Source: Vreelandella massiliensis
GTDB taxonomy: Bacteria > Pseudomonadota > Gammaproteobacteria > Pseudomonadales > Halomonadaceae
Assembly (NCBI RefSeq): GCF_900155385.1
Contig: NZ_LT699745.1
Location: forward strand, 545,714 to 609,713
Reading direction: 5' to 3'
DNA length: 64,000 nt
Shown here: positions 37,938 to 47,578 of the stretch, piece by piece
How the letters are laid out: each line of letters begins with the position of its first letter
Numbering within the stretch: position 1 is the first letter of the stretch
The notes under the pieces: generated by a model
What the model was told of the DNA's origin: nothing
The model's database searches: none
Seen by the model: only the letters and a program-made list of their open reading frames with translations
Program-made: the position numbers and the translations under genes

Positions 37938-38198
37938 ATGACAAAGCTTCCTAACATTCATCCCGGTGAAATCCTGTATGAAGATTTTATACAGCCGATG
38001 GGACTGAGCAAAAACGCACTGGCAAAGCAGATGGGTGTGCCCGCCACGCGCATCGGCGAAATCACCCTTGGTCGTCGGGCCATTACGGCGGATACGGATC
38101 TACGTCTGGCGCGCATCTTTGGCACTAGCGAAGGCTACTGGTTACGCCTCCAGAACGCTTACGACCTTGAGGAAGCGCGTCGCCACCAAGTCGCCTAA
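37938..38198 (+). CDS. higA: HigA antitoxin
   Basis: 86-residue XRE-family antitoxin (NIHPGEILYEDFIQPMGLSK, helix-turn-helix NALAKQMGVPATRIGEITLG, GTSEGYWLRLQNAYDLE). AAAGGAGG precedes the ATG. It neutralises HigB and would repress the operon through the palindrome at 37597-37615. Confidence 0.94.
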   Translation: MTKLPNIHPGEILYEDFIQPMGLSKNALAKQMGVPATRIGEITLGRRAITADTDLRLARIFGTSEGYWLRLQNAYDLEEARRHQVA

Positions 38199-38209
38199 GG
38201 ACTGCTCTC

Positions 38210-39217
38210 CTAAAGGCTGGAAAGATCGTCAACAAAACCATCGATAGCGCCAAAAAGCTCCTCGCGAATGGGCGCGGTTTCGTTGACTAGATGGTGGCGC
38301 GCCTCAGGATGCCGGTAAACCTGGGCGCGGGGGAATTTCTCCGCCAGAATTTGCAGGTTCCACTCCCAGTCGACGGTCACATCCTGCTCTCCTTGAAAAA
38401 TCAGCGTCGGCACGGCGACAGGGTCAAGCGCGAGCAGCTGCGGCATCCAGCGGCGCATGGCGCTGATCCACGCCACGCTGAGTTTATCGGGCTGCAGCGG
38501 GTCGTGGTCGCGTAAAAAAACGGTAAAGGCCTCGTCGTTGGAGTTGGCGCGGTACTTGCGCGGGATTTCTTTAACAAAAGGGCTCGCGAAAAGGTGCAGC
38601 CAGCTCGATTGATGCCAGCCCCAGGGGCGCACCAGCGGCGCCAATAGCACCAATCCTGCCCAGGGCGAAGGCTCGCCTTGGCGTAACGCATCGGTCGCCA
38701 GGATCGCCGCCCCCGTACTCTGCCCCACGCCCAACCACGGGGTGGGCGCAAGCTTCTCCTCGCGCAAACGGCTTTGCAGCGCCCGCAGGCAGTGCTGGTA
38801 GTCGGCAAAGTCGTCGATCGAGGCGCGCGCACCGCTCGATAGCCCGTGCCCCGGCAAGTCCCACAACACCACGCGCCACTGCTTGGCCAAGAGGTACTCC
38901 AGCAGATGGCGATAGAGCCCTAAGTGGTCAAAATAGCCGTGTACCACAAACGCCGTGCCGCGCGGCTCGGGCGGGCTCCACACCTGGCACCAAAGCGAAA
39001 AGCGCCCGGTATCCAGAAAGCCCGCGTACACCTCGCTGGTATCGTTAAGCAGGACACCCAGCCCGTAGTGGCCAAAGTAATCCTCCAGCGCTTGCGCCAA
39101 GGCACTGCCTGGCTGTAGCTGCAATAACGTCGACTCTCCCGGTACGCGGCGAAAGTGCCCTTCCAGATGGCGAAAATCTTGCCTGCTCACGTTGTGTCTA
39201 CTCCCACTTTGGCCCAC
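38210..39217 (-). CDS. alpha/beta hydrolase (lysophospholipase/monoacylglycerol lipase-like)
   Basis: 335-residue hydrolase with oxyanion region VVHGYFDHLGLYRHL, nucleophile elbow GVGQSTGA (Ser), acid in FQGEQDVTVDW and His in HPEARHHLVNE, matching the Hydrolase_4 (PldB) family. The substrate is unknown but is probably a lipid ester. There is no signal peptide. The start is uncertain: GTG 39217 gives the listed length, whereas GTG 39190 has GGGAG about 10 bp upstream. Confidence 0.85.
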   Translation of the reverse strand: MGQSGSRHNVSRQDFRHLEGHFRRVPGESTLLQLQPGSALAQALEDYFGHYGLGVLLNDTSEVYAGFLDTGRFSLWCQVWSPPEPRGTAFVVHGYFDHLGLYRHLLEYLLAKQWRVVLWDLPGHGLSSGARASIDDFADYQHCLRALQSRLREEKLAPTPWLGVGQSTGAAILATDALRQGEPSPWAGLVLLAPLVRPWGWHQSSWLHLFASPFVKEIPRKYRANSNDEAFTVFLRDHDPLQPDKLSVAWISAMRRWMPQLLALDPVAVPTLIFQGEQDVTVDWEWNLQILAEKFPRAQVYRHPEARHHLVNETAPIREELFGAIDGFVDDLSSL

Positions 39218-39405
39218 GCCGTCTGGCTTATTTTTTGATCACGCCCTATCTTTTGGTCGAGCATCGGAACGCTTTAGGGTCTACGCTGTTTACATGCCAA
39301 CTCAAATGTGGAAGTATTTTCCATAAACCTACTCTGACGCCCTGAGCTGACCATCACAAGGCCACTCAGCCCCTAAACAAGCACGCCCTACACCGGAGAT
39401 TTCCC

Positions 39406-41580
39406 ATGAGCGAGCGTATCACGCGCCACCGTTTACAGGTGGCAGCCGATTTGGACCGTTTCATCAATGAGCAAGCCCTGCCGGGTACCGGCGTCGATCA
39501 AGACGCGTTTTGGGCCGGCGTGGATGCCCTGTTTCATGATTTGACCCCCAAAAACCGCCAATTGCTCGAAGAGCGCGACGCGCTGCAAGAGAAGCTCGAC
39601 ACCTGGCACCGTGAAAACCCCGGCCCGGTGAAGGATATGCCGGCCTACCGCGGCTTTTTGCAAGAGATTGGCTATCTCGCCGACGCGCCCGCCAACGTCA
39701 ACACCACCACGGCCAACGTTGACCGTGAAATCGCCGTGCAAGCCGGCCCGCAGCTGGTGGTGCCGGTTTCCAACGCCCGCTACGCGCTGAACGCCGCCAA
39801 CGCGCGCTGGGGTAGCCTGTACGACGCGCTCTACGGCACCGATGTCATCTCCGAAGCCGATGGCGCCGAGAAAGGCTCAAGTTTCAACCCCAAGCGCGGC
39901 GAAAAAGTCATTGCTTACGCCCGCGGCGTGCTGGATCGCGCAGCGCCCTTGGCCACCGGCTCGCACCGTGACGCGGTGAAATACGCCATCCGCGATGAGC
40001 ACTTGATCGTGACGCTGGAAGGCGGTCGTGAAACGGGCCTCAAAGACCCCGATAAGTTCATCGGCTTCACCGGTGATACGGCCAAGCCCGACGCCCTGTT
40101 GCTGGCCAACAACGGCCTGCACGTTGAGATTCAGATCGACGCCGAGCACCCGATCGGCAAAACCGACCCGGCGAATGTGAAAGATGTCGTCGTCGAAGCC
40201 GCGCTGACCACCATCATGGACTGCGAAGACTCCGTCGCCGCGGTGGACGCCGAGGACAAGGTAGGCGTTTACACCAACTGGCTCGGCCTGATGAAGGGCG
40301 ACCTGGTAGAGACGATCGAAAAGGGCGGCAAACGCTCTGTTCGTAAACTTCACCCCGATCGCACCTGGCAGACCACCGAAGGCGGAAGCGTTACCCTGCC
40401 TGGCCGTTCGCTGATGTTCGTGCGTAACGTGGGCCATTTGATGACCACGCCGGCGGTGCTGGACGAGAGCGGTAACGAGCTGCCCGAGGGCATTCTCGAC
40501 GCGGTAGTGACGTCACTTCTGGCCCTCCACGACCTGAAAAAAGAGGCCGACCAGCCGCGTAACTCGCGCGCAGGCTCGGTGTATATCGTTAAGCCCAAGA
40601 TGCACGGCCCCCAAGAAGTCGCTCTCTCCAACGAGCTGTTTGGCCGCGTGGAAGACATCCTGGGCATGAGCCGCGATACCCTGAAAATGGGCATCATGGA
40701 CGAAGAGCGCCGCACGACCGTCAACCTCAAGGCGTGTATCAATGAGGCCGCCTCGCGCGTGGTCTTTATCAACACCGGCTTCCTCGACCGTACCGGTGAT
40801 GAAATGCACACCGCGATGGAAGCCGGCCCCATGGTGCGCAAAGGCGATATGAAAGGCGCCGCCTGGATTCAGGCTTACGAGAAGAACAACGTCCAAGTGG
40901 GTCTCGCCTGTGGCCTGCGGGGCCGCGCGCAGATCGGCAAAGGCATGTGGGCCATGCCCGATTTGATGCACAGCATGCTGGAGCAGAAAATCGGCCACCC
41001 GAAAGCCGGCGCCAACACCGCCTGGGTTCCCTCTCCCACCGCCGCGACCCTGCACGCGCTGCACTACCATCAGGTCAACGTCACCGACGTTCAGCGCGAA
41101 CTCGAAGCCCAGGGCGAGCCGGATTACCTGGACGACCTGCTCACCGTGCCGGTCGCGGAAAACGCCAACTGGTCCGATGACGAGATTCAGCAGGAGCTGG
41201 ATAACAACTGCCAGGGCATTCTCGGCTATGTCGTGCGCTGGGTAGAGCACGGCGTGGGCTGCTCGAAAGTACCGGATATCCACAACGTCGGCCTGATGGA
41301 AGACCGCGCCACGCTGCGCATCTCTAGCCAGCACATCGCGAACTGGCTCCATCACGGTATTGTCGATGCGTCGCGTGTCGAAGAGACGTTGAAGCGCATG
41401 GCCAAGGTCGTCGACGAGCAGAACGCCAATGACCCGACCTACACCGCCATGAGCGCTAACTTTGACGACTCCACGGCGTTTAAAGCGGCGTCGGACCTGA
41501 TCTTCAAGGGCCGCGAGCAGCCGTCGGGCTACACCGAGCCGCTGCTGCATGAGTGGCGCCAGGTTCACAAGGCGAAGTAA
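39406..41580 (+). CDS. glcB: malate synthase G
   Basis: 724-residue enzyme condensing glyoxylate with acetyl-CoA to malate in the glyoxylate/glycolate pathway. Family features include [56 protein letters not shown] and [20 protein letters not shown]. The length matches GlcB, not the shorter AceB. It is monocistronic, with a perfect terminator downstream. No other glyoxylate gene is in the window. Confidence 0.97.
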   Translation: MSERITRHRLQVAADLDRFINEQALPGTGVDQDAFWAGVDALFHDLTPKNRQLLEERDALQEKLDTWHRENPGPVKDMPAYRGFLQEIGYLADAPANVNTTTANVDREIAVQAGPQLVVPVSNARYALNAANARWGSLYDALYGTDVISEADGAEKGSSFNPKRGEKVIAYARGVLDRAAPLATGSHRDAVKYAIRDEHLIVTLEGGRETGLKDPDKFIGFTGDTAKPDALLLANNGLHVEIQIDAEHPIGKTDPANVKDVVVEAALTTIMDCEDSVAAVDAEDKVGVYTNWLGLMKGDLVETIEKGGKRSVRKLHPDRTWQTTEGGSVTLPGRSLMFVRNVGHLMTTPAVLDESGNELPEGILDAVVTSLLALHDLKKEADQPRNSRAGSVYIVKPKMHGPQEVALSNELFGRVEDILGMSRDTLKMGIMDEERRTTVNLKACINEAASRVVFINTGFLDRTGDEMHTAMEAGPMVRKGDMKGAAWIQAYEKNNVQVGLACGLRGRAQIGKGMWAMPDLMHSMLEQKIGHPKAGANTAWVPSPTAATLHALHYHQVNVTDVQRELEAQGEPDYLDDLLTVPVAENANWSDDEIQQELDNNCQGILGYVVRWVEHGVGCSKVPDIHNVGLMEDRATLRISSQHIANWLHHGIVDASRVEETLKRMAKVVDEQNANDPTYTAMSANFDDSTAFKAASDLIFKGREQPSGYTEPLLHEWRQVHKAK

Positions 41581-41621
41581 ACGCCAAGCCAAACGAGCGC
41601 ACTAGACCATAGTCGCTATCC

Positions 41622-41654
41622 GCCCCTTAAGGTCTCGCACCTTAAGGGGCTTTT
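41622..41654 (+). terminator. intrinsic terminator of glcB
   Basis: A perfect 12-bp stem GCCCCTTAAGGT / ACCTTAAGGGGC with a 5-nt loop, followed by TTTTG. Confidence 0.92.
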
Positions 41655-41720
41655 GTTTAGCTTAGGGAAAACCTGACGTTTACGTTCCAGTAAGCAACAA
41701 AAACAAGGGAAGGAAAATCA

Positions 41721-42137
41721 ATGACTGTCATGACCGTTGAACAGATCGAGCACTTCCTCGACGAGGTTTTCCCGCAACGCATGGGCAACATCGTGAGCGT
41801 GGGAGAAATGTGCGCCACCATGCGCCTTAATATCGGCCATGAGCACTTGCGCCCTGGCCCCCGGGTTTCTGGCCCGACCATGATGGGCTTTGCCGATGTA
41901 GCGCTCTATGTGGCGATTCTGGCGCAAATCGGCCCCGAGCCAATGGCCGTGACCAGCGACCTGAACTGCCACTTCCTGCGCGCCGCCTCGGGTGAGCATG
42001 ACATTATCGCCCACGCCCGGCTGATCAAACTTGGCCGCCGCTTAGCCGTTGGCGAGGTCGAGATCGTCTCCGCCGCCGATGAAACCAAGCCGGTGATCCA
42101 CGTCACCGCAAGCTACATGCTGCCGGATAACGCCTGA
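41721..42137 (+). CDS. PaaI-family thioesterase
   Basis: 138-residue single hot-dog protein (RPGPRVSGPTMMGFADVALY, NCHFLRAASGEHDIIAHARL, KLGRRLAVGEVEI) of the 4HBT/PaaI thioesterase family, which hydrolyses acyl-CoA esters. AAGGAAAATCA precedes the ATG. The substrate cannot be told from sequence. Confidence 0.85.
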   Translation: MTVMTVEQIEHFLDEVFPQRMGNIVSVGEMCATMRLNIGHEHLRPGPRVSGPTMMGFADVALYVAILAQIGPEPMAVTSDLNCHFLRAASGEHDIIAHARLIKLGRRLAVGEVEIVSAADETKPVIHVTASYMLPDNA

Positions 42138-42152
42138 CGCTGGCCGTTTTAG

Positions 42153-42527
42153 CTAGCGATCACCCAACAGCGCCACCACCCCGAGCCCTAGCCAGCCTAC
42201 GATCAACAGCACCCCGCCAAGCGGGGTAACCAGCCCAAGATTGAGCCCCGCTAGCGCCATCAGGTAGAGCGAGCCGGAAAAGCACACGATGCCCAGCGCC
42301 CAGAGGGTGATCACCCAGCGAAGCCCCTTAAGCGGAGTTTGCCACACCAGTAGCGCCATCATGGCGAGCGTATGCCACGCCTGATAGCGCACGCCGGTCT
42401 CCACCGCACTGACCAATTGTGCGCTAACACGCGCACTCAGCCCGTGAGCGGCGTAAGCGCCCAGCGCTACCGTGAGCGCCCCGGAGAGCGCCACCCCCAC
42501 CCAAGCCCACTGATTGACTCGCCGCAC
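42153..42527 (-). CDS. DUF423 family membrane protein
   Basis: 124-residue protein with about four membrane helices. It contains the conserved ALGAYAAHGL near the N-terminus and VRYQAWHTLAMM, then FSGSLYLMAL and TPLGGVLLIVGW, the hallmarks of the DUF423 (YgdD) family of unknown function. It is divergent from thiS and converges with the thioesterase. Confidence 0.9.
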   Translation of the reverse strand: MRRVNQWAWVGVALSGALTVALGAYAAHGLSARVSAQLVSAVETGVRYQAWHTLAMMALLVWQTPLKGLRWVITLWALGIVCFSGSLYLMALAGLNLGLVTPLGGVLLIVGWLGLGVVALLGDR

Positions 42528-42651
42528 CGCTTACCTCCTTTGACGTTTGTGCTGTTTATGGCTGTTTGCCCGCGTTGAAACGGCTACAATAGCGCCCATA
42601 TTACTGGATACATGCATCCGTCAACCTGTGCCCAATACCATGTCAACTACC

Positions 42652-42873
42652 ATGTCCACGATTAAGATTCGCCTCAATGGCGAGCCTTACTCACTCGAAA
42701 GTCGCCGCGACACCCCCGCGTCAGCCGCGGATTTGGTCGACCAACTGGGGCTTGGCGGCCGCCGTGTCGCGGTGGAAGTCAACGAAGCGATCGTGCCCAA
42801 AAGCCAGCTCGCCAACACACGCTTGGCCGAGGGCGACCAGGTCGAAATCGTCCACGCCATTGGCGGCGGTTAA
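42652..42873 (+). CDS. thiS: sulfur carrier protein ThiS
   Basis: 73-residue ubiquitin-like protein ending in the essential GlyGly tail (EIVHAIGGG), with the N-terminal [15 protein letters not shown]. Its C-terminal thiocarboxylate gives sulfur to ThiG for the thiazole ring of thiamine. ATG 42652 gives the family N-terminus; ATG 42640 would add four residues. thiG follows. I saw no TPP riboswitch in the leader. Confidence 0.92.
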   Translation: MSTIKIRLNGEPYSLESRRDTPASAADLVDQLGLGGRRVAVEVNEAIVPKSQLANTRLAEGDQVEIVHAIGGG

Positions 42874-42907
42874 TCTCTTTTCCCGGGCTAGCCCTAAGGA
42901 GTTCATC

Positions 42908-43702
42908 ATGACCCAGCTCACCGATACACCGCTTGCCATTGCCGGCCGCGAATTCAGCTCGCGTCTTTTGGTGGGCACCGGCAAGTATAAGGATTTCGAC
43001 GAAACCGGTGCGGCGATTGCCGCAAGCGGCGCCGAGATCGTCACCTTTGCCGTGCGCCGCACGAATTTGGGGCAAGATGCGGACGCGCCCAACCTGCTGG
43101 ACGTGATCTCTCCCGCGCGCTATACGCTGCTGCCCAACACCGCCGGCTGCTACAACGCCAAGGACGCCGTACGCACCTGCCGCCTGGCGCGCGAACTGCT
43201 TGATGGTCACAACCTGGTCAAGCTGGAAGTGCTCGGCGACGACGCTACCCTCTACCCCAACGTGGTCGAAACCCTGAAAGCCGCCGAGACGCTGCTTGCC
43301 GACGGCTTCGATGTCATGGTGTACACCAGCGACGACCCCATTGTGGCACGCGAACTAGAGACCATGGGCTGCTGCGCCATCATGCCGCTGGGCTCACTGA
43401 TTGGCTCCGGCCACGGCATTCAGAATCCGCACAACGTGCGCCTGATTGTCGAGCAGAGCCAAGTGCCCGTGCTGGTGGATGCGGGTATCGGCACCGCCTC
43501 GGATGCGGCCATGGCGATGGAGCTCGGCTGCGACGGTGTGCTGCTTAACTCCGCCATTGCCCACGCCCGCGAGCCGGTGCGCATGGCCCGCGCGATGCAG
43601 CGCGCCGTGGAGGCCGGACGCGATGCGTACTTGGCCGGGCGTATGCCGTGGCGCCAGCACGCCGACCCGTCCTCCCCTTTTGCCGGCCGCATTAACGGCT
43701 AA
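42908..43702 (+). CDS. thiG: thiazole synthase
   Basis: 264-residue ThiG forms the thiazole phosphate moiety from deoxyxylulose-5-phosphate, dehydroglycine and ThiS-thiocarboxylate. Features: [43 protein letters not shown], the Schiff-base Lys in VKLEVLGDD, and [24 protein letters not shown] lies 6 bp before ATG 42908. It uses DXP made by the dxs at the left edge of the window. Confidence 0.97.
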   Translation: MTQLTDTPLAIAGREFSSRLLVGTGKYKDFDETGAAIAASGAEIVTFAVRRTNLGQDADAPNLLDVISPARYTLLPNTAGCYNAKDAVRTCRLARELLDGHNLVKLEVLGDDATLYPNVVETLKAAETLLADGFDVMVYTSDDPIVARELETMGCCAIMPLGSLIGSGHGIQNPHNVRLIVEQSQVPVLVDAGIGTASDAAMAMELGCDGVLLNSAIAHAREPVRMARAMQRAVEAGRDAYLAGRMPWRQHADPSSPFAGRING

Positions 43703-43752
43703 TACAGTATTTCCTTTAAAGCCCTATTACGAAGAGCCCTCACAGAGACACC

Positions 43753-44487
43753 ATGACCGACAACACTGAGCCGACCACCGGCCCCGAGAGCCCTGATGCG
43801 CCGCTGCACCGGCGCGGTATCAAAAGCTATGTGATTCGCGCAGGCCGCATGACCCAGGCGCAAACCCGCGGCCTGGAAGAGGTCTGGCCGCGCCTGGGGC
43901 TCACCCTCGCTGACGGTCGGCAAGATCTCGACGCGCTGTTTGGCCGCCGTGCGCCGCGGGTTTTAGAGGTCGGCTTCGGCATGGGCCAGTCGCTGATTGA
44001 GCAGGCGCAGACGCACCCGGATACCGACTTTATCGGCATCGAAGTGCATGCCCCCGGGGTAGGCAAACTGCTGGATGAAGCGGATAAGCGCGGGCTGACC
44101 AACCTGCGCGTCTATCGCGAAGATGCGTTGGCGGTGCTGGAGCAGTGCATCCCCGAGAGCCGCCTGGATACCCTGCAGCTCTTCTTTCCCGACCCTTGGC
44201 CCAAAAAGAAGCATCACAAGCGGCGTATTCTGCAGCCCGCTTTTGTCGAGCTGATCCGCACGCGCTTAAACATCGGCGGCACGCTGCATATGGCGACCGA
44301 CTGGGAAGCCTACGCCGAGTGGATGGCGGACGTGATGGAGAACGCGCCGGGCTATACCAATACGGCAACCGCCGAAACGGCGCCGTATGTGCCACGCCCG
44401 GCGTTTCGCCCGCTGACGAAGTTCGAAGCGCGCGGCGAAAAGCTCGGTCACGGCGTATGGGATTTGATCTACCGCCGCGATAGCTGA
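43753..44487 (+). CDS. trmB: tRNA (guanine-N7-)-methyltransferase
   Basis: 244-residue TrmB methylates G46 in the tRNA variable loop. SAM motif [15 protein letters not shown] and the signature [16 protein letters not shown] are present. It follows thiG by about 50 bp, a common neighbour, and converges on the GST gene. Confidence 0.96.
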   Translation: MTDNTEPTTGPESPDAPLHRRGIKSYVIRAGRMTQAQTRGLEEVWPRLGLTLADGRQDLDALFGRRAPRVLEVGFGMGQSLIEQAQTHPDTDFIGIEVHAPGVGKLLDEADKRGLTNLRVYREDALAVLEQCIPESRLDTLQLFFPDPWPKKKHHKRRILQPAFVELIRTRLNIGGTLHMATDWEAYAEWMADVMENAPGYTNTATAETAPYVPRPAFRPLTKFEARGEKLGHGVWDLIYRRDS

Positions 44488-44492
44488 ACCGC

Positions 44493-45113
44493 TTACTCAA
44501 ACGCCGTCAGAATAAAGCTCTCGCTATCGGTTACCCTGGCGTACCACGTTTGCAGCGCGGGAAAGCGATTTTCCCAATCAAAGGCGGGCAAGCGAAAGCT
44601 CAGGTACGCCAGGGCCACCGCCACCACAATCGTATCCAACGTGCGCTCTGTCGGCGCCGTCGCACCCATTATGGCAGGGTGTGCGTCCAGCGCGGCGAGG
44701 GTGCGCTCGATGGCACTCACGCGGCGCATCCCCAGCACGCTCGCATCGGCTTCGCTGCCTTGGTGCTTGCGGGCGATCACGGTTTGAAATGCCGCCTCCA
44801 TCAACCCTTGACCCAACCCGGTAAGCGACAGCACCGCCTCGCGCTGCGCTTCCGGCAACAGTGACACGCCTTCGCTGATGCTATCCACGTAGTACGCGAT
44901 CAAAAGCGACTCGGTCAGCACCTGCCCCTCGGCCGTCACCAGCGTCGGCACGCGGCTAAGCGGATTGATCTCCAAAAGCTCGCTGTCGGCGGCCCAGGGG
45001 TCGCACCAACGCAGCTCGGTCTGCTCAATCAAGCGTGTTTCATGTAGGCACACGTGTGCCACGCGCGCAAAGGGGGATGACGTATTGAGATAGAGGGTGA
45101 GAAACGGCTGCAT
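44493..45113 (-). CDS. glutathione S-transferase family protein
   Basis: 206-residue two-domain GST: thioredoxin-like N-terminus (LTLYLNTSSPFARVAHVCLH; Ser in SSPFAR likely activates glutathione; NPLSRVPTLV with the cis-Pro) and an all-helical C-terminal domain. The substrate is unknown. It lies downstream of the candidate small RNA but beyond its terminator. Confidence 0.88.
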   Translation of the reverse strand: MQPFLTLYLNTSSPFARVAHVCLHETRLIEQTELRWCDPWAADSELLEINPLSRVPTLVTAEGQVLTESLLIAYYVDSISEGVSLLPEAQREAVLSLTGLGQGLMEAAFQTVIARKHQGSEADASVLGMRRVSAIERTLAALDAHPAIMGATAPTERTLDTIVVAVALAYLSFRLPAFDWENRFPALQTWYARVTDSESFILTAFE

Positions 45114-45193
45114 AGCGGGACTCCTTGCACGAGATATAGCTCACAGCATGGAAGGCGGAGGCTAAAAGTGCAATTTGCAAAAAGCGCGCAGCG

Positions 45194-45312
45194 AAAAAAA
45201 AGAAAGCCGCCCAAGGGGGCGGCAAAAAGACCGTGACTAGCAATGAGAGGGAGAAACCATGGCAGGAAACTGGCCGTTTCTGCCTTGGCTGTGGCGCCTC
45301 ATCCAACGCCAC
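45194..45312 (-). ncRNA. candidate Fur-regulated small RNA (RyhB/PrrF-like)
   Basis: A minus-strand transcript of about 119 nt is predicted from the promoter at 45319-45347 to an intrinsic terminator. It has a 5' stem GTGGCG/CGCCAC (45291-45312), a second stem GGCAG-AAAC/GTTT-CCTGCC (45261-45284), and an unpaired pyrimidine-rich stretch including CTCTCATTGCTAGTCACGG (45224-45260). The terminator GCCGCCC/GGGCGGC (45206-45223) is followed by TTTCTTTTTTTT. From memory, the middle resembles Pseudomonas PrrF. An open frame passes through but has no ribosome site and would read into the terminator. Confidence 0.68.
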
Positions 45313-45318
45313 CATCAC

Positions 45319-45347
45319 AATATAATCATTCTCATTTATCCCGTCAA
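45319..45347 (-). promoter_or_regulatory. sigma-70 promoter with Fur box for the small RNA
   Basis: Minus-strand TTGACG (45342-45347), 17-bp spacer and TATATT (45319-45324). The Fur motif TGAGAAT-G-ATTATAT (45320-45334) matches 11 of 14 positions and covers the -10 and half the spacer. Confidence 0.75.
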
Positions 45348-45379
45348 CACTAATGCGAATATTTTTTATTTACCTTTCT

Positions 45380-46327
45380 CTAACCGGTGAGCTGTAGCCA
45401 AAGCGGCAGCGTGAGCATGGCGATCAGCGTCTGGCCAGTGATAATCGCCGCCATTAACTCCGCGTCACCGCCGAGCTGACGCGCCAAGATATAGGCCGAG
45501 GTGGCCGTGGGGAGCGCGGCAAACAGCAGGGCGACGTCGCGCGTGACGCTATCCAAGCCCAGAAGCCACGAAAGCGCCAGGACAAGCGCGGGCAGCAGCG
45601 CAAGCTTCACACTGTTGGTGACCAGCACGCCGCGATCAAGGCGCAACAGCGCGGCAGGGCGCAGCGCCACTCCCACCGCGACCAGCCCCAGCGGCAGCGC
45701 GGCACGCCCCAAAAGCGAGACGCTCTCCTCGCTCCAGCCGGGTAATCCTATCTCCGACAGGTTCAAGCCAACACCCACCAGGCAGGCGAGAATCAGCGGA
45801 TTTTTTACCAGCGCCGCGATACTTTTGCCCAGGCTCGCTCGCCCCAGCGTACCCGCGGCGACAAAACTCGTCACGCACATGACATTGACCACCGGTACCA
45901 TCAACGCCACCGCCACCGCCGCCGTGGTAGCCCCGGCGCTGCCGTGCAGCGCCGCCGCCCCCGCCACGCCCACATAGGTGTTAAAGCGGATCGCGCCTTG
46001 AAACACCGAGGTAAAGGCCGCGGCATCAAGCCCTAGCCGGGGGCGCACGCACCAAAGCAGCAGTGCAAAGAGGCTCAGCGCCCCCAGCAGCACCAGCGCC
46101 AGGGACGCCACGGGCACCTGCGCGACATCCGCGCTCGCCAGTGTCGCCAACAACATCGCCGGAAAGAGCACAAAGTAGATCAGCCGCTCCATTTGCGCCC
46201 AAAACGCAACGCTAGGCCAGCGCCGATACCCCAGTATCGCGCCAAACAGAATCAGCAAAAAAAGCGGCCCTAGCGCCCCGGTGATACTTTGACTTGCCAC
46301 GTCCTGCCTCGCCTCCCCCTGCGACAT
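45380..46327 (-). CDS. AEC family transporter (auxin efflux carrier-like)
   Basis: 315-residue inner-membrane protein with about ten hydrophobic segments and the AEC halves (GAILGYRRWPSVAFWAQMER, NTYVGVAGAAALHG, AALPTATSAYILARQLGG). Family members export or exchange small organic acids such as malonate or malate; the substrate is unknown. It is divergent from the 46433 gene. Confidence 0.87.
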   Translation of the reverse strand: MSQGEARQDVASQSITGALGPLFLLILFGAILGYRRWPSVAFWAQMERLIYFVLFPAMLLATLASADVAQVPVASLALVLLGALSLFALLLWCVRPRLGLDAAAFTSVFQGAIRFNTYVGVAGAAALHGSAGATTAAVAVALMVPVVNVMCVTSFVAAGTLGRASLGKSIAALVKNPLILACLVGVGLNLSEIGLPGWSEESVSLLGRAALPLGLVAVGVALRPAALLRLDRGVLVTNSVKLALLPALVLALSWLLGLDSVTRDVALLFAALPTATSAYILARQLGGDAELMAAIITGQTLIAMLTLPLWLQLTG

Positions 46328-46432
46328 CCCAGCACAGGGACGCCGGCGGATTTGCTGTTAAAGTACGCTGTTAACGTGCGTTGTTACCATACCCCGCCCC
46401 CACCCGACGGCTTACGTCACAGTGATTTTGCC

Positions 46433-46948
46433 ATGAAACCGATTTCAGAACCTGTCTCAAAAACCGGCGATGCCGCTCGACTGCCATTACTCAAAGGGCT
46501 TATCTTGGTGACCGGCCTCGCGCTGGCCGCGCTTAGTTGGTATGCCTTCTCCCACTGGCTGCGCGGCGATGCGGATACCACCTGGTACCCGCCCGAAACC
46601 GGCTGCGACTTACACAGTGCCCCTTGCTCGGCCACCCTAGGCAATCATGGCCACATGACGTTCGCGATCGACGTCGAGGAGCGTATTGAAGCGCTGGAGA
46701 TTCTGCCGCTTGACGTAAACATTGAAGGTATTGAAGCAACGGCGGTAACCGTCAATTTTGTCGGCCGCGATATGGATATGGGGCTGCACCGCTTTGCGTT
46801 AAACGCCACCGGCGGGGGGCATTTTCACGGTCAAGGGCAAGTGAGCGTTTGTACGCAAGCGGTGATGCCGTGGCGTGCCCGCGTTATTGTTAAGACGCCG
46901 GAAGGTCGCCTCGGCAGTTGGTTTGATTTTGATGTCATTCGGAGCTAA
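46433..46948 (+). CDS. uncharacterised membrane-anchored protein upstream of SCO
   Basis: 171-residue protein I do not recognise. One membrane helix (about residues 24-44, LILVTGLALAALSWYAFSHW) is followed by a periplasmic domain with C-X6-C (GCDLHSAPC), DVNIEGIEATAVTVNFVGRD, an MDMG motif and HRFALNATGGGHFHGQGQ. The His- and Met-rich pieces and the SCO gene 4 bp downstream suggest a copper or redox role in cytochrome oxidase assembly, by analogy with FixH- or YtkA-like proteins; this is inference. ATG 46433 is chosen because the earlier frame start lies inside the AEC gene. Confidence 0.7.
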   Translation: MKPISEPVSKTGDAARLPLLKGLILVTGLALAALSWYAFSHWLRGDADTTWYPPETGCDLHSAPCSATLGNHGHMTFAIDVEERIEALEILPLDVNIEGIEATAVTVNFVGRDMDMGLHRFALNATGGGHFHGQGQVSVCTQAVMPWRARVIVKTPEGRLGSWFDFDVIRS

Positions 46949-46952
46949 CAGC

Positions 46953-47570
46953 ATGCCCAACCCGCGTTCCACGTCGAAAAGCACGCCTCTTTGGCTAGGC
47001 GCTGCGCTGATTGCGCTGCTTCTCATGGCCAGCGCCGTCGGCCTCTACCGCTACACAAGCGCACCCGATACCCAGGGCGAACCTATGGGCGGCCCCATTG
47101 AGCTGTCCTCGACCCACGGCGACTTCTCCCTCACCCAGCTTGAGGAGGATCAGTTAGCGGTGGTGTCGTTTGGCTATACCTACTGCCCCGATGTGTGCCC
47201 CATGAATCAAGCGGTAAAAAAGCAGGCGCTTGCGCAGTTAACGCCCGAGCAGCGCGCACGCGTCGTGCCCCTGCTGATCTCGGTGGACCCTGAGCGCGAC
47301 ACGCTTGAGCGCTTGCGAGAATATACCGGCTTTTTTGGCGAGCGCTTTATCGGCGCAACGGGCAGCCAAGCAGAGCTTGAAGAGCTCGCCGAGCGCTATG
47401 GGGTGATTTGGCGCCGCGTCGAGGCTAAAGACTCCGCCATGGAATACACCATCGACCATAGCGCCTCGCTTTACTTGGTCAACCGGACGGGCGACATCGT
47501 GCAACGGGTGCTGTATTCGCCCACCTCAAGCGCCTTGGTGAGCGCTTTAAACACCCACCTGGCGCGTTAG
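46953..47570 (+). CDS. SCO1/SenC family copper/redox protein
   Basis: 205-residue membrane-anchored thioredoxin-fold protein with the copper/redox motif CPDVCP (FGYTYCPDVCPMNQA) and the conserved His in IDHSASLYLVN, as in SCO/PrrC proteins that metallate the CuA site of cytochrome c oxidase or manage thiols. A single N-terminal helix (about residues 14-34) anchors it. CGGAG precedes ATG 46953. It is translated right after the 46433 gene. Confidence 0.92.
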   Translation: MPNPRSTSKSTPLWLGAALIALLLMASAVGLYRYTSAPDTQGEPMGGPIELSSTHGDFSLTQLEEDQLAVVSFGYTYCPDVCPMNQAVKKQALAQLTPEQRARVVPLLISVDPERDTLERLREYTGFFGERFIGATGSQAELEELAERYGVIWRRVEAKDSAMEYTIDHSASLYLVNRTGDIVQRVLYSPTSSALVSALNTHLAR

Positions 47571-47578
47571 CCTAGCCG

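Noticed and set aside
40513..41592. 359-codon open frame antisense to malate synthase
   Set aside because: It lies entirely opposite glcB, whose protein is full length and conserved; long antisense frames are expected in GC-rich genes with biased third positions.
42528..42651. TPP riboswitch ahead of thiS
   Set aside because: The conserved CTGAGA and paired thi-box elements are not present in the short leader.
45195..45318. Small protein in the frame covering the small-RNA candidate
   Set aside because: No ribosome site precedes its ATG and the frame runs through the terminator into Phe-rich translation of the T-run.
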